Assembly: GCF_900452865.1 (NCBI RefSeq)
Contig: NZ_UGOZ01000001.1
Location: forward strand, 248,001 to 312,000
Direction of reading: 5' to 3'
Length of the DNA stretch: 64,000 nt
Source: Legionella taurinensis
GTDB taxonomy: Bacteria; Pseudomonadota; Gammaproteobacteria; Legionellales; Legionellaceae
In this document: positions 24,598 to 34,424 of the stretch, in pieces
Layout of the letters: each line of letters begins with the position of its first letter
Numbering within the stretch: the stretch's first letter is position 1
Made by a program: the position numbers and the translations under genes
Notes under the pieces: generated by a model
What the model was told of the DNA's origin: nothing
Database searches by the model: none
What the model saw: only the letters and a program-made list of their open reading frames with translations

Positions 24598-26940
24598 ATG
24601 AGTCAAGAGATGTTGTCTACGGCAGCGACAATTGCCCAGGAGCTTAAAGTAAAGGTGTCGCAGGTAGAAACCGCCATTCGCCTATTGGATGAAGGCGCGA
24701 CCGTACCTTTTATTGCCCGCTATCGTAAAGAAGCGACAGAGGGCCTCGATGACACTCAATTAAGACAACTGGCGGAGCGTCTGCTTTATCTGCGTGAACT
24801 GGATGAGCGCCGCGCCGTGATTCTGCAGTCCATCCGTGAGCAGGAGAAATTGACGCCGGAACTGGAGCAGGCCATTCTTACTGCGGACACCAAAACCCGC
24901 CTGGAAGATCTCTACCTGCCGCATCGTCCCAAGCGGCGTACCAAGGCGCAATTGGCCCGCGAAGCAGGACTTGAACCGCTGGCGATGACCCTCTGGCAGG
25001 AGCCCGGGCATGATCCCGAAACGCATGCTCAGCAATTCATTAATGCCGAGGCTGGCATTGCTGATGCGAAAGCGGCACTGGAAGGCGCAAGACAGATTTT
25101 AATGGAGCGGTTTGCCGAAGATCCGGAGTTGCTCAGCGAGCTCAGAGAATACCTCTGGCAGCATGCTGTGCTTAAATCCACTGGCGAGGCTAAGGACAAG
25201 AAAGACGCGGCGAATAAATTTGCCGATTATTTTGACTATGCGGAACCGATTAAAAAAATCCCCTCCCATCGCGCCCTGGCCTTATTCCGCGGCCGACGCG
25301 AAAGCGTTTTGCAAATTGGCCTGCACCTGGTTGATGATGCGGAGTACGGCGAGAGAAGGGTGGCTGCTTATTTCAACATTAGCCATCAGGGACGTGCTGC
25401 GGACAACTGGCTGCTTGATACCGTACGCATGACCTGGAAAATCAAATTATTCACCAAGCTGGAACTCGAATTACTGGCGCGTTTACGTGAATCGGCCGAT
25501 GAAGAGGCAATCCATGTGTTCGCACGTAATCTACGCGGTCTGTTGTTGGCGGCTCCAGCTGGCCCACGCATTACCATCGGCCTTGATCCCGGCATACGCA
25601 CGGGTGTGAAAGTGGTGGTCGTGGACATCACCGGTAAATTACTGGATTACACCACGGTTTTCCCATTTGCTCCGCAGAATGAATGGCATCAGGCCATCGC
25701 TGAACTCGCGAAACTCGCGGCCAAACACCATGTTAACCTCATCAGCATTGGCAACGGCACCGGCTCGCGCGACACGGAACGCCTGGTGGCGGACATGATT
25801 AAAATGTATCCCGATTTGAAATTAAACAAAGTGCTGGTAAGTGAAGCTGGTGCCTCTGTTTACTCTGCCTCTGAACTGGCGGCGAACGAGTTTCCTGATC
25901 TGGATGTCAGTCTGCGTGGCGCAGTGTCCATCGCCAGACGATTACAGGATCCGTTGGCGGAATTGGTTAAAATTGAGCCCAAAGCCATTGGCGTCGGACA
26001 ATATCAGCATGACGTGAACCAGACTCGTTTAGCACGAAGCCTGGATGGCGTGGTCGAGGATTGCGTGAATGCGGTGGGTGTCGATGTCAATACGGCCTCC
26101 GTGGCTCTGTTGACCCGTGTGTCCGGTTTAAACGAAACCCTGGCAAAGAATTTAGTTGAATACCGCGATCAGCATGGCGCTTTTGCTGATCGTAACCAGT
26201 TAAAACAGGTCCCGCGCATGGGCGAAAAAACCTTCCAGCAGGCGGCGGGTTTCTTACGCATCATGAATGGCAGTAACCCACTGGATGCCTCCGCGGTTCA
26301 CCCGGAAGCGTATGCCCTGGTGGAACGCATTCTGGCTGATAAAAAAGTAACGATCACCCAAGTCATTGGCAATCATGATTTGTTAACCAGTGTCAATGCC
26401 GCCGACTACGTGGATGAGCAGTTTGGATTGCCGACTGTTCGTGACGTGTTGCGTGAACTCGAAAAACCCGGCCGCGATCCCCGCCCGGAATTCAAGACCG
26501 TCAATTTCAAAGAAGGCGTTGAGGACATCAGTCATCTGGAAGAAGGCATGATTCTCGAAGGGGTCATCAGCAATGTCACCAATTTCGGCGCCTTTGTGGA
26601 TATTGGGGTTCATCAAGATGGGTTAGTCCACATTTCTGCTATGACCAATCGGTTTATTACGGATCCGCATACGGTGGTGAAAGCCGGCGATATCGTCAAG
26701 GTGAAAGTAGTGGAAGTGGACAAAGAGCGTCGCCGCATTGGTTTGAGCATGAAACTCGATGAAGCCAGGCCCGCTGTTGTGCACAAGAAAGTCAGTAAGC
26801 CTCAGGCTAAAAAAGCACCTGTGGTTAAAAAAGACGATGCCCGTAAAAAAGAAGACAGACGCCAGGTTCAACCGGCTAAAAAGGGCGTGTTTAACACCGC
26901 CATGGCGGATGCCCTGGCTAAACTGAAACCGGGATCATAA
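24598..26940 (+). CDS. tex: Transcription accessory protein Tex
   Basis: A 780-residue protein, typical for Tex. Order of parts: N-terminal helical domain ([17 protein letters not shown]), YqgF-like RNase H fold ([19 protein letters not shown], about 322-340), helix-hairpin-helix region ([19 protein letters not shown]) and C-terminal S1 RNA-binding domain ([20 protein letters not shown], about 650-720), then a Lys-rich tail. Tex is an essential or virulence-related RNA-binding factor in several pathogens. The following yciA starts only two bases after its stop. Confidence 0.97.
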   Translation: MSQEMLSTAATIAQELKVKVSQVETAIRLLDEGATVPFIARYRKEATEGLDDTQLRQLAERLLYLRELDERRAVILQSIREQEKLTPELEQAILTADTKTRLEDLYLPHRPKRRTKAQLAREAGLEPLAMTLWQEPGHDPETHAQQFINAEAGIADAKAALEGARQILMERFAEDPELLSELREYLWQHAVLKSTGEAKDKKDAANKFADYFDYAEPIKKIPSHRALALFRGRRESVLQIGLHLVDDAEYGERRVAAYFNISHQGRAADNWLLDTVRMTWKIKLFTKLELELLARLRESADEEAIHVFARNLRGLLLAAPAGPRITIGLDPGIRTGVKVVVVDITGKLLDYTTVFPFAPQNEWHQAIAELAKLAAKHHVNLISIGNGTGSRDTERLVADMIKMYPDLKLNKVLVSEAGASVYSASELAANEFPDLDVSLRGAVSIARRLQDPLAELVKIEPKAIGVGQYQHDVNQTRLARSLDGVVEDCVNAVGVDVNTASVALLTRVSGLNETLAKNLVEYRDQHGAFADRNQLKQVPRMGEKTFQQAAGFLRIMNGSNPLDASAVHPEAYALVERILADKKVTITQVIGNHDLLTSVNAADYVDEQFGLPTVRDVLRELEKPGRDPRPEFKTVNFKEGVEDISHLEEGMILEGVISNVTNFGAFVDIGVHQDGLVHISAMTNRFITDPHTVVKAGDIVKVKVVEVDKERRRIGLSMKLDEARPAVVHKKVSKPQAKKAPVVKKDDARKKEDRRQVQPAKKGVFNTAMADALAKLKPGS

Positions 26941-26941
26941 C

Positions 26942-27319
26942 ATGGCACCTCGCGGCGAAATTACCATTCAGACCTTAGCCATGCCGGCTGATACCAATGC
27001 CAATGGCGATATTTTTGGCGGGTGGATTGTTTCACAAATGGATTTGGCTGCCGGCGTGCTGGCAAAAAAATTGGCGCGTGGACGTGTTGCGACGGTAGCC
27101 ATTCATTCCATGACTTTTTTAAAACCTGTGCACGTGGGTGATGTGGTCAGCTGCCACGTGGAATTAATTAAGCGAGGCACAACGTCGATGACCATTGCTG
27201 TCGAAGTCTGGGCAGAGCCCGCAGCCGGTTCGGGACGCTATCAGGTGACCGAGGGGACCTTTGTTTTTGTAGCCATTGACGAAGAAGGAAAATCAAGAAA
27301 GGTGCTTGATTCGGAATGA
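26942..27319 (+). CDS. yciA: YciA-type acyl-CoA thioesterase
   Basis: A 125-residue hot-dog-fold thioesterase. The motif DTNANGDIFGGWIVSQMD (about residues 18-35) contains the catalytic Asp region and the characteristic NxxGDIFGG; TVAIHSMTFLKPVHVGDVV follows. The family hydrolyses a broad range of acyl-CoAs as a hexamer. It begins two bases after tex and ends in an ATGA overlap with the next gene, so the three form one transcription unit. Confidence 0.94.
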   Translation: MAPRGEITIQTLAMPADTNANGDIFGGWIVSQMDLAAGVLAKKLARGRVATVAIHSMTFLKPVHVGDVVSCHVELIKRGTTSMTIAVEVWAEPAAGSGRYQVTEGTFVFVAIDEEGKSRKVLDSE

Positions 27320-28953
27320 CTATTGAACTGGAACACTTAAAAAAATGGATCGCCAGCATGGCCGCCCTCATAGAAAAAGATGGCGATCCAGAACCCCAGC
27401 ATTACACGCCTTTTTTGCAGGAACCTGAATTAGCTTTGCGCCTTGTCGATTTAATTGAGGAGTTGGATGAGGCTTCCTACGATGAGGAACGGCCGTATTA
27501 CTCGGCCTGCGTGTTTGCATTGGATATTTGTGTCGCCCAATTGCAGGCTGCCCATGAAAACGGCAACAAAGCCGGTGGCAAAATCCTGACTCACCTAATG
27601 GATTACATGGCCGCAACCATCAATAAAACCAAACACACGTTAAGCTTTTGGCTGCCTATCCTTAATGCGTTTTACGAGGTGCATGTTGAATTGTCATCTC
27701 GCCTTAAAGAAGCCTATTTAAATCTCGCAGGCGAAGAAGAGGAATTAACACCGGAAGAAGAGGCCAATCATTTAAGTGCGATCAAAGACATGATTCAGGA
27801 ACTGTCTGACTTGTCTGTGTTTGATATTGCCGAGAATTTTTTTGCGCAAAGCTATGCCATGCCGGATGACTTCTTCTCCGATTTGGTGATTGATCTGTAC
27901 AGCATTGAGGAAGGGCAGGATATTGCCTTGCTCCTGTTGCTGCATCCCAAACCCCATGTGCGCCAGGTGGTGGTGGATACCATCGCGCAGATTATTGAAA
28001 GCATTACGTTTTCTTCCATCTCGTTGTCGCGTCTGCAGGTTATCAAAAGCTGGTATCCGTCGTCTTATCAGGAGCAGTTTAATTCCTGGATAAAAATTCA
28101 GCGCAAAAAGGGCGTCATTTTTCATCCGCTGGGCACCCAGCCGGCCTTTCGTGTAAAAGCCAGTGAAGTCGATGGCAGTGGCGCGCAGGGTTTGTTTGTG
28201 CATTTAAAAAAATACCGCGGTAATCGTCTGGGCGGTTTATTATTGAAGCAGGAGATTGGCGTTAAGGATGCCTGGATTACGCCGATCATTGCGGCGAAGG
28301 AAGTGAACAGCTATTACGATGAAGCCTTTGATGAGACGGTGACCTTACGTGAGGTCGACAGCGATTATTTTGTCTTAATCACGAACCATTTTCTGGCCCT
28401 TACCCTCGCGCAGGGCGCGATGCCTGATTTGCATTTATTTGAAATTCAGGAGCTTTTGGGTTTGCATTTTGTGCCGGAGTTCATTGATATTGCAGCGGTG
28501 ATGGAGGAAATCAGTATTCAGATTTCCCCGTTTACTCAGGCAGCCATGGACGCGTCCTTCAAGCGTTCGCGCGGTTGGCTGACCACGAAGAAATTCACAG
28601 AGTCCTGGTACATCGAGAATGCCCATGTCGACAAACTGGTGAATCGCTCAAGCAGTTTTGTAGAGGGGATAAGGGTTTGCGACATTGAAACCGCCATGGA
28701 GGCCGTTTTCGAACATGAAATGGAAAAAAACCGCGACAAATGGTTGTTTCATTTCCTATGGATCACCTTATGGATGAAAGCCAAGGCACGTAAAACGGAG
28801 AAGCTATGGCAGGACAGCTTTTTTATTGCCTACGCCATCCAGCAGGGTACGCCGCTTCACACCATCCCTGTGATGCAGGAAATTTGCCGCCAAACCGTGA
28901 TCAACAGCGCGGAAACGATGAATGAGCGGCGGACTCACCTGAACCAAGAATAA
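27316..28953 (+). CDS. Large protein of unknown function, candidate conserved Legionella effector
   Basis: A 545-residue soluble, mostly helical protein without signal peptide or membrane segments. The N-terminal half is acidic (GEEEELTPEEEANH near residues 138-150). I recognise no enzymatic motif. Translation starts in an ATGA overlap with yciA. Counting genes from plaC in L. pneumophila (from memory), this position corresponds to lpg2832, listed among the few effectors shared by the whole genus. That assignment is inference from order, not sequence comparison. A conserved cytosolic protein of other function is the alternative. Confidence 0.75.
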   Translation: MTIELEHLKKWIASMAALIEKDGDPEPQHYTPFLQEPELALRLVDLIEELDEASYDEERPYYSACVFALDICVAQLQAAHENGNKAGGKILTHLMDYMAATINKTKHTLSFWLPILNAFYEVHVELSSRLKEAYLNLAGEEEELTPEEEANHLSAIKDMIQELSDLSVFDIAENFFAQSYAMPDDFFSDLVIDLYSIEEGQDIALLLLLHPKPHVRQVVVDTIAQIIESITFSSISLSRLQVIKSWYPSSYQEQFNSWIKIQRKKGVIFHPLGTQPAFRVKASEVDGSGAQGLFVHLKKYRGNRLGGLLLKQEIGVKDAWITPIIAAKEVNSYYDEAFDETVTLREVDSDYFVLITNHFLALTLAQGAMPDLHLFEIQELLGLHFVPEFIDIAAVMEEISIQISPFTQAAMDASFKRSRGWLTTKKFTESWYIENAHVDKLVNRSSSFVEGIRVCDIETAMEAVFEHEMEKNRDKWLFHFLWITLWMKAKARKTEKLWQDSFFIAYAIQQGTPLHTIPVMQEICRQTVINSAETMNERRTHLNQE

Positions 28954-28998
28954 TTTCCGGCCGTTTTTAATTCTCCAGGCAGTGATTGAGATCAAACC

Positions 28999-31494
28999 AT
29001 GATGTTAGCGGTGGACGAAATCAAACAGCGACTGAATGCCATGATCTTTGATCTTGGTCAGGGCGATGTGGTAACCCTCTCGTTTTCTTTCACGACCCAA
29101 TTGCGGTTTGGCGTCCATTTTCTGCAACGAATACGTATCGCCAAAAGGTATGGGACGGTTATTGGCGAACTGATTGTGCGTGGTTGTGAGCCTCAGCTCT
29201 ACGTCTGGTGGGATCAGTCGCCTCATCCAGCACCGCTACCCCTGCGTACATCACTGATAAAGGAGGTCGATTCATTTAACCGCATGCATCCCCTTCCGGT
29301 GGTGAAATACATGGCGAAATGCTTTAACAATTGCCCTATAAAAACCTTGATGGCGGCGGGCAACTACCCCTTGGGGCCGAATGACCTCCCATCCTTGTTT
29401 CATACCAACCAGTTAAGTGTTATTGAGCGTGGTGAGGAGCACTGGTCTGACTGGTTGGTTATGGCCTGTTTTTATTTTGAGAAGGTCTCACAACGCATTG
29501 AGACCTACCTGCAATCGCATGCGCAGTTGCCGTTTGATGTGATGGAAGCGGTGGGGGCTTACTCCATTGATTCAGGATTGGATTGGCAGGATTTTCCGCT
29601 GTTTCATTCAAGTCAGGATATCGCAAGCGAAATCGACGGCATCAACAGACAGTTGGATTATTTGCAGTCACAGGCAGCACTGCCGGCTGCTTTAACTTCA
29701 CAACGGGAATCCAGGGAAAAACTGGCGGCCCTGCTCATGGCGCCCCTGCAAGAACGGCGCGCACTTCTTAAGCAGTACCAACAGGCTCCTTTCATGAGGG
29801 CATGGCAGGAGCAGCCAAAGCAATTGCAGGCAAAACAGACGTTCGAAAGGCTTTTTTCCAACCTGCACTATCGTCATTTTGATGCCCATTCACGGATCAT
29901 GCAGTTCATTTTTAACACCTGGATTGAAATTCAGAGGCAACTGAACGATCACCAGCAAGGTCAAAATCAGGTCATTTTACAGAAGTTGAGTGAGTACGCT
30001 TATCATGAAGCATTAAAAGAAACGACTCTGGTCGGACGTGATGTCGGACAAGACTCGTCACCCTGGCCTCCTTATTATTTGTGGGCCTTTGTTTTTGCGC
30101 TGAGTCAGGGCGATGCCTTTGTTAAAAAAACCTGCACCCACCTGTTGATCAGAACGTTGCTCCCTGAACACGTGGACAGGCTTGTCCTGGTTGATTTTGA
30201 CCAGTGGTGTGAAAAAAATCAGGCGGGGGTCTGTTTACTGCACGAGCATTTGCTGAAAAATGAACACTTTAACCGCTTGAAAGGGGAGTTATTCGCCCAT
30301 GGTCAGCAAACCTTTCAATTCGAAATGGTCAAATTGATGTTTTATGCCGTCAAAGCCATGGTTGCACTCAACAAGGCAACGCCGGAAATCGCTGCCGCAC
30401 GGTTTGCCAACGAGGTGCTGCCTGCCTTGTCCGAGCTTATTCTAAACGGTTATCAGCCCGCGATTGATTTTATTGTCGCCGGTTTGCGGGAGCCCTCGCA
30501 GGTCGGTGTTTTTTTTGGACTGGATTATAACCTGGCCATTGCCCTGGTAAGCCATTATGTGGACGACAATGACTTACCCAAGGCCTGGTCTTTTTTTAGA
30601 CGACTGCAGCGGTTTGCCTGTGCCTCAGGGATAAAACGGGAGGCGCTTCCACCGGAAACAGTGGCTTTGCTGAACATTGTATTTGATGACAAAGCCCGTG
30701 AAGCGGGTCTTCATCTCCTTATTGAACAGGCTAAATTCGGCGCATCGGATTCAATGAAAGACGAGGCGGTGAATGCTCTTCAGCGAGCAGGGCAATTGAC
30801 ACCTGTTGCGGCATTGGCCTGTGTCAGGTACTTTATTGAGGCCCGGGAGCCCAGGGACAACAGGATTTTAAAATTCATGCGCCTTGCAGCCGAAGCGGAT
30901 CCGGCTGAAACGGCTTATCTGAATTACCTGTTTTTGCGGCAGCGGAAAATGATGGCCCCGGAATCATTGATTAAAGCCGCCTCCTGGGGACATCGCCTAG
31001 CCTGCAGCGAATTGGAAAATTACATGAGCCGCTATGTTGAGGAAAAGAATACGCAACTGGTCAAGGATTTTTTTATCCCGGCTCTGCTGGATGGAAAAAT
31101 ACAAAAATACCTGCCGCCTGACCTTGTTGTAAAAACAGTGATTCTCATGATTGATACCCAGACGGAGGATGACAAACCAGCGTATACGGCGAAGATGGTG
31201 TCATTGTTTATTCGCGCCTTGAAAAGAGAAAACCCGCCCAGCCGTAACGCATTGATTACCATGCTTCTGGCAAAGTCAGAAGGCCGGTTTTCCGCCGAAC
31301 AATGCAATGAGCTGTCTCAGGCCATCGATCACAGTCTCCTGCCAGAGGAGGCATTGACAACTCCTGAAGTACAAGGAGTGGCCAGACTGTCGTTTGCCAG
31401 GCAAAAAGGCCTCTTTGTCAGGGAGGAGTTGAGTAAAGGGATTAACGACACCAGGGAACCCCCCGCTTCTTCTCCTGGGACGCCCCCATTGTAG
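28999..31494 (+). CDS. Large helical protein of unknown function
   Basis: An 831-residue soluble protein, 45 bases after the previous gene on the same strand. The first 90 residues have beta-type alternation (VVTLSFSFTTQLRFGV, ELIVRGCEPQLYVWW). The rest is a long run of amphipathic helices resembling an alpha-solenoid, with pairs such as AARFANEVLPALSELILNGY, and a disordered Ser/Pro/Thr end (EPPASSPGTPPL). I recognise no catalytic motif. Both ATG 28999 and 29002 are possible starts and the ribosome binding site is weak. A scaffold or effector role is conceivable. Confidence 0.7.
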   Translation: MMLAVDEIKQRLNAMIFDLGQGDVVTLSFSFTTQLRFGVHFLQRIRIAKRYGTVIGELIVRGCEPQLYVWWDQSPHPAPLPLRTSLIKEVDSFNRMHPLPVVKYMAKCFNNCPIKTLMAAGNYPLGPNDLPSLFHTNQLSVIERGEEHWSDWLVMACFYFEKVSQRIETYLQSHAQLPFDVMEAVGAYSIDSGLDWQDFPLFHSSQDIASEIDGINRQLDYLQSQAALPAALTSQRESREKLAALLMAPLQERRALLKQYQQAPFMRAWQEQPKQLQAKQTFERLFSNLHYRHFDAHSRIMQFIFNTWIEIQRQLNDHQQGQNQVILQKLSEYAYHEALKETTLVGRDVGQDSSPWPPYYLWAFVFALSQGDAFVKKTCTHLLIRTLLPEHVDRLVLVDFDQWCEKNQAGVCLLHEHLLKNEHFNRLKGELFAHGQQTFQFEMVKLMFYAVKAMVALNKATPEIAAARFANEVLPALSELILNGYQPAIDFIVAGLREPSQVGVFFGLDYNLAIALVSHYVDDNDLPKAWSFFRRLQRFACASGIKREALPPETVALLNIVFDDKAREAGLHLLIEQAKFGASDSMKDEAVNALQRAGQLTPVAALACVRYFIEAREPRDNRILKFMRLAAEADPAETAYLNYLFLRQRKMMAPESLIKAASWGHRLACSELENYMSRYVEEKNTQLVKDFFIPALLDGKIQKYLPPDLVVKTVILMIDTQTEDDKPAYTAKMVSLFIRALKRENPPSRNALITMLLAKSEGRFSAEQCNELSQAIDHSLLPEEALTTPEVQGVARLSFARQKGLFVREELSKGINDTREPPASSPGTPPL

Positions 31495-31563
31495 GTCATG
31501 TTTTCTATTAAACAATATCGATCTACCTTTATTCAATCTTGACATATCCACTGTTTTACGGTC

Positions 31564-31572
31564 TGTGGATAA
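31564..31572 (-). promoter_or_regulatory. Perfect DnaA box
   Basis: TGTGGATAA, which on the minus strand reads TTATCCACA, the consensus DnaA-binding 9-mer. It is in the AT-rich gap 31495-31773, which holds no gene I can see. Confidence 0.5.
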
Positions 31573-31684
31573 CTTTGTTCATAAATTTGTTGGTCACCCA
31601 CAAAAAAAGGCAAAAATAAAATTAACTTATTGATTATAAATGAATTATCTATTTTGAGGCTCGCAGGTTATGGGTAAGCGGCTC

Positions 31685-31693
31685 TGTGGATAA
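31685..31693 (-). promoter_or_regulatory. Second perfect DnaA box
   Basis: The same TGTGGATAA in the same orientation, 121 bases from the first. A partial box in the opposite orientation (ATATCCACT, 31544-31552, seven of nine) lies upstream. Confidence 0.5.
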
Positions 31694-31741
31694 CAGTGTG
31701 AATGAATGATTGAATTCAAGAAAAAACAACGGGTAAAGAAA

Positions 31742-31765
31742 TGCCCGTGCGTTGATGCACGGGCA
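31742..31765 (-). terminator. Rho-independent terminator of the J-domain gene
   Basis: TGCCCGTGC (31742-31750) and GCACGGGCA (31757-31765) form a nine-base-pair GC-rich stem with a six-base loop. On the minus strand it is followed by TTTCTTT. It lies just after the stop of the gene ending at 31774. Confidence 0.75.
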
Positions 31766-31773
31766 GCGATGGT

Positions 31774-32559
31774 TTATCGGGAGTGAGGCATGGTGCTTGT
31801 GTAATGCGGCGCCATTTGGCTAACCAGTTCCAGAAGAATCATTTGGGCAATGAGCTGGTCAATCATCCGTTCCATGCTGGGAGCATGGTGCGTTTTGATT
31901 GAGATAAATTCCGGAGCAGAGGAATTGCCTCTGTGATAGCGATAGGATTCAGCCTTCTCTTCTCGATGCAGATGAGCATCAAAATCGGTAAACAGATTAA
32001 ACAGGGTCCTCAGCGGTGTAGGGGTGGTGTAAATAAAAAACGGAGCGTGTTCTGGGCCCGGTTTGAAGGTACTGGCATCCGAGGGTGAGTTATAAAACCG
32101 GTAATAGGTTGGGGCTGGTCGTGGATAAAAACGATGCGAATCGTAATTGTCCTGGTTGGAAGCCCTTCTTCTGGTCGGCTGAGGTCTGGGAGTCTGTTCT
32201 TCACGGGACTGCGGCTGGGGCCTGTGAGTCTGTTCTTCACGGGGCTGCGGCTGGGGCCTGTGAGTCTGTTCTTCACGGGGTTGCGGCTGTGGTTGTCTGG
32301 GTGCACTGCGTTGTTGTGCCTGAACAGGATTTCCCTGTTCATCAATGAAGCCTGCATCGTATTGAGCGCGTTGGTGGTTATCACTTAAAATGCTGTAGGC
32401 AGCACCGACTTCCTTGAATTTTGCTTCAGCCGATGGATCGTTCCGATTCTTGTCAGGATGGTATTGCAGCGCCTTTTTGCGATAGGCTTTGCGTAGGTCA
32501 TCCTCTGAACATTGTTCAGTGTTGAGTCCAAGGATTTCGTATAACTTCTTAGGCATCAT
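31774..32559 (-). CDS. J-domain protein with Pro/Gln/Glu repeat
   Basis: A 261-residue protein. The J domain fills residues 3-68 ([43 protein letters not shown]), with an intact HPD motif needed to stimulate DnaK. A low-complexity linker with a 12-residue repeat ([12 protein letters not shown], three copies) follows, then a Tyr/Pro-rich stretch and a C-terminal part I do not recognise ([20 protein letters not shown]). It lacks the G/F and zinc domains, so it is a class III J protein. GGAG lies two bases before ATG 32559 and five before a second ATG (32556). A -10 TATACT (32586-32591, minus) is present. Confidence 0.85.
   Translation of the reverse strand: MMPKKLYEILGLNTEQCSEDDLRKAYRKKALQYHPDKNRNDPSAEAKFKEVGAAYSILSDNHQRAQYDAGFIDEQGNPVQAQQRSAPRQPQPQPREEQTHRPQPQPREEQTHRPQPQSREEQTPRPQPTRRRASNQDNYDSHRFYPRPAPTYYRFYNSPSDASTFKPGPEHAPFFIYTTPTPLRTLFNLFTDFDAHLHREEKAESYRYHRGNSSAPEFISIKTHHAPSMERMIDQLIAQMILLELVSQMAPHYTSTMPHSR
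32191..32298 (-). repeat. 36-bp coding repeat, three copies
   Basis: In-frame direct repeats of 36 bases starting at 32191, 32227 and 32263 encode the 12-residue unit [12 protein letters not shown] in the linker of the J-domain protein. The third copy diverges at its end. Confidence 0.85.
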
Positions 32560-32757
32560 TACTCCAACGACTTAAATATATCTGAAGTATAAGCCACTAA
32601 ACTTAAGCCAACATTACGTGATGGGTTTATCGCAGTGCGAGGTGCCGCGACAACCGGGTCTTTCGCTGGTGCTTCACAGCAGGGGAGGATGCCAACCCAT
32701 TAAGGTTGTTGGTGGCATGACGAATTCTTCCGCTTCTTCCGCGGTTGCCACTCGATG

Positions 32758-34422
32758 CTAATGATTCTGAATAAGCAATTCTTTAGCATGCAGCCGGGTT
32801 TGTTCCGTGATGGTCAATCCACCGAGCATACGGGCAATTTCATTGATTTTGTCGCTTTCTTCAAGTGCAATAATGTGCGAAAAAGTCTCATTGTGTACAC
32901 TGTGTTTTTCAACCACAAAATGATGGTGAGCGGCAGAGGCAACCTGCGGTTGATGAGTGACACAAAAAACCTGGAGACGCTCGCCCAGTTTACGCAATAA
33001 TTGGCCTACTAATGCAGCTGTTGCGCCGCCAATACCGACGTCCACTTCATCAAATAACAAGGTGGGTGTGGCACCGCGTTGGGCTGTCACCATCTGGATT
33101 GCCAGACTGATGCGGGACAATTCACCACCCGAAGCAATTTTGCTCAATAAGTCCGGCGGCATACCGGGGTTGGTGCAGACCTTGTATTCGACTTTGTCCA
33201 TGCCATGCGCCTGCATCTTATCAAGTGCGCTGATTTCGATTTCAACCCGCCCCTTCGGCATACCCAATTGCTGGATAATGCGGGTAATTTCCTCGGACAG
33301 TTTTTCCGCGGCCCGTTTTCGTGCGCTGGATAGCTGTGCGGCGGCTTCTTCATAATGACGGGTGCAGCGATCATACTCCTGTTGCAGGAAGGTGGCGCGC
33401 TGCTCTTTATTCTGTAATTGCTCGAATTCCTCCTGCAATTGGCTGGCATGCCGGGGCAGTGCATTGGCATCAATATGGTATTTGCGTGCCGCCTGATGCA
33501 ACGCGCTGAGCCGAAGTTCGACGGTTTGCAATCGTTCCGGATCCAGCTGGACCTGATTGGTGAATTCGCGGACTTCATTTACGGCTTCTTCGCACTGGAT
33601 CAAGGCATTATTGATGAGTTCCGCTGCGTTTTTAATGGTCTCTTGCTCCTGAGGCAGTTGATTCATGTACTGCAGAACCTGATTTAACGCCCGATTGATA
33701 TTGAGCTCGTCATTGTCATTGAGCAAAGCCAGGATCTGCTGACTGTGGGTTAAGTAGTCGTTGGCATGATGCAGAAGCTGATGTTCTTCGCTTAAGGATT
33801 GCATTTCGCCTTCGTAGGTGTTTAAAGCCTGCAATTCATCGATCTGAAACTGCAGCAACTCCAGACGATCAGAATGGGCATCCTGATTTTTAAGATGGTC
33901 CATTTCCTGTTTAATCTTCTGGCATTGCTTATAAAGGGCCTGCACTTGCTGTAAACACTCATCATGACCGGCATAATCATCAAGCTGCTGACGGTGAGTC
34001 GCATGATGCAGCAGCGTTTGATGTTGATGCTGGCCGTGGATATGGACCAGCATTTCGCTGAATTCTTTGACCTTTTGCAGGGGAAACGGTTGACCATTGA
34101 TGTAGGATTTTGAGCGGCCTTCTGCATAGATTATTCGCCGCAGAATGATTTCACCGGCTTCGCAGTCAATGTCGTGTTCCTCAAGCCATTTAGCTGGTTC
34201 AGAGGTTTTATCAATATGAAAGGTCGCGCTGATGTCGCATTTGTCTTCGCCTGTGCGTAATGTGGTGGCATCGCCACGGCCGCCTAAGGCCAGCATCAGG
34301 GCGTCAATCATAATCGATTTACCAGCGCCGGTTTCTCCAGTGAATGCAGTCATCCCCTGGGAGAAATCCAGGTCCAGCTGTTTGACAATGGCAAAATTTT
34401 CAATGCGCAAGGAGGTGAGCAT
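32758..34422 (-). CDS. recN: DNA repair protein RecN
   Basis: A 554-residue SMC-like ATPase of normal length. Walker A is FTGETGAGKSIMIDAL (about 29-44). Two long coiled-coil stretches follow, then the ABC signature LSRISLAIQ and Walker B TPTLLFDEVDVGIGG near the C-terminus. RecN helps join broken DNA ends and acts with RecA at double-strand breaks. It starts two bases after the nadK stop (34425), so the genes are cotranscribed and probably coupled. Confidence 0.97.
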   Translation of the reverse strand: MLTSLRIENFAIVKQLDLDFSQGMTAFTGETGAGKSIMIDALMLALGGRGDATTLRTGEDKCDISATFHIDKTSEPAKWLEEHDIDCEAGEIILRRIIYAEGRSKSYINGQPFPLQKVKEFSEMLVHIHGQHQHQTLLHHATHRQQLDDYAGHDECLQQVQALYKQCQKIKQEMDHLKNQDAHSDRLELLQFQIDELQALNTYEGEMQSLSEEHQLLHHANDYLTHSQQILALLNDNDELNINRALNQVLQYMNQLPQEQETIKNAAELINNALIQCEEAVNEVREFTNQVQLDPERLQTVELRLSALHQAARKYHIDANALPRHASQLQEEFEQLQNKEQRATFLQQEYDRCTRHYEEAAAQLSSARKRAAEKLSEEITRIIQQLGMPKGRVEIEISALDKMQAHGMDKVEYKVCTNPGMPPDLLSKIASGGELSRISLAIQMVTAQRGATPTLLFDEVDVGIGGATAALVGQLLRKLGERLQVFCVTHQPQVASAAHHHFVVEKHSVHNETFSHIIALEESDKINEIARMLGGLTITEQTRLHAKELLIQNH

Positions 34423-34424
34423 GT

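Noticed and set aside
31495-31773. Replication origin oriC
   Set aside because: Only two perfect DnaA boxes, no dnaA, dnaN, rpmH or gidA nearby. Kept as a DnaA-binding finding only.
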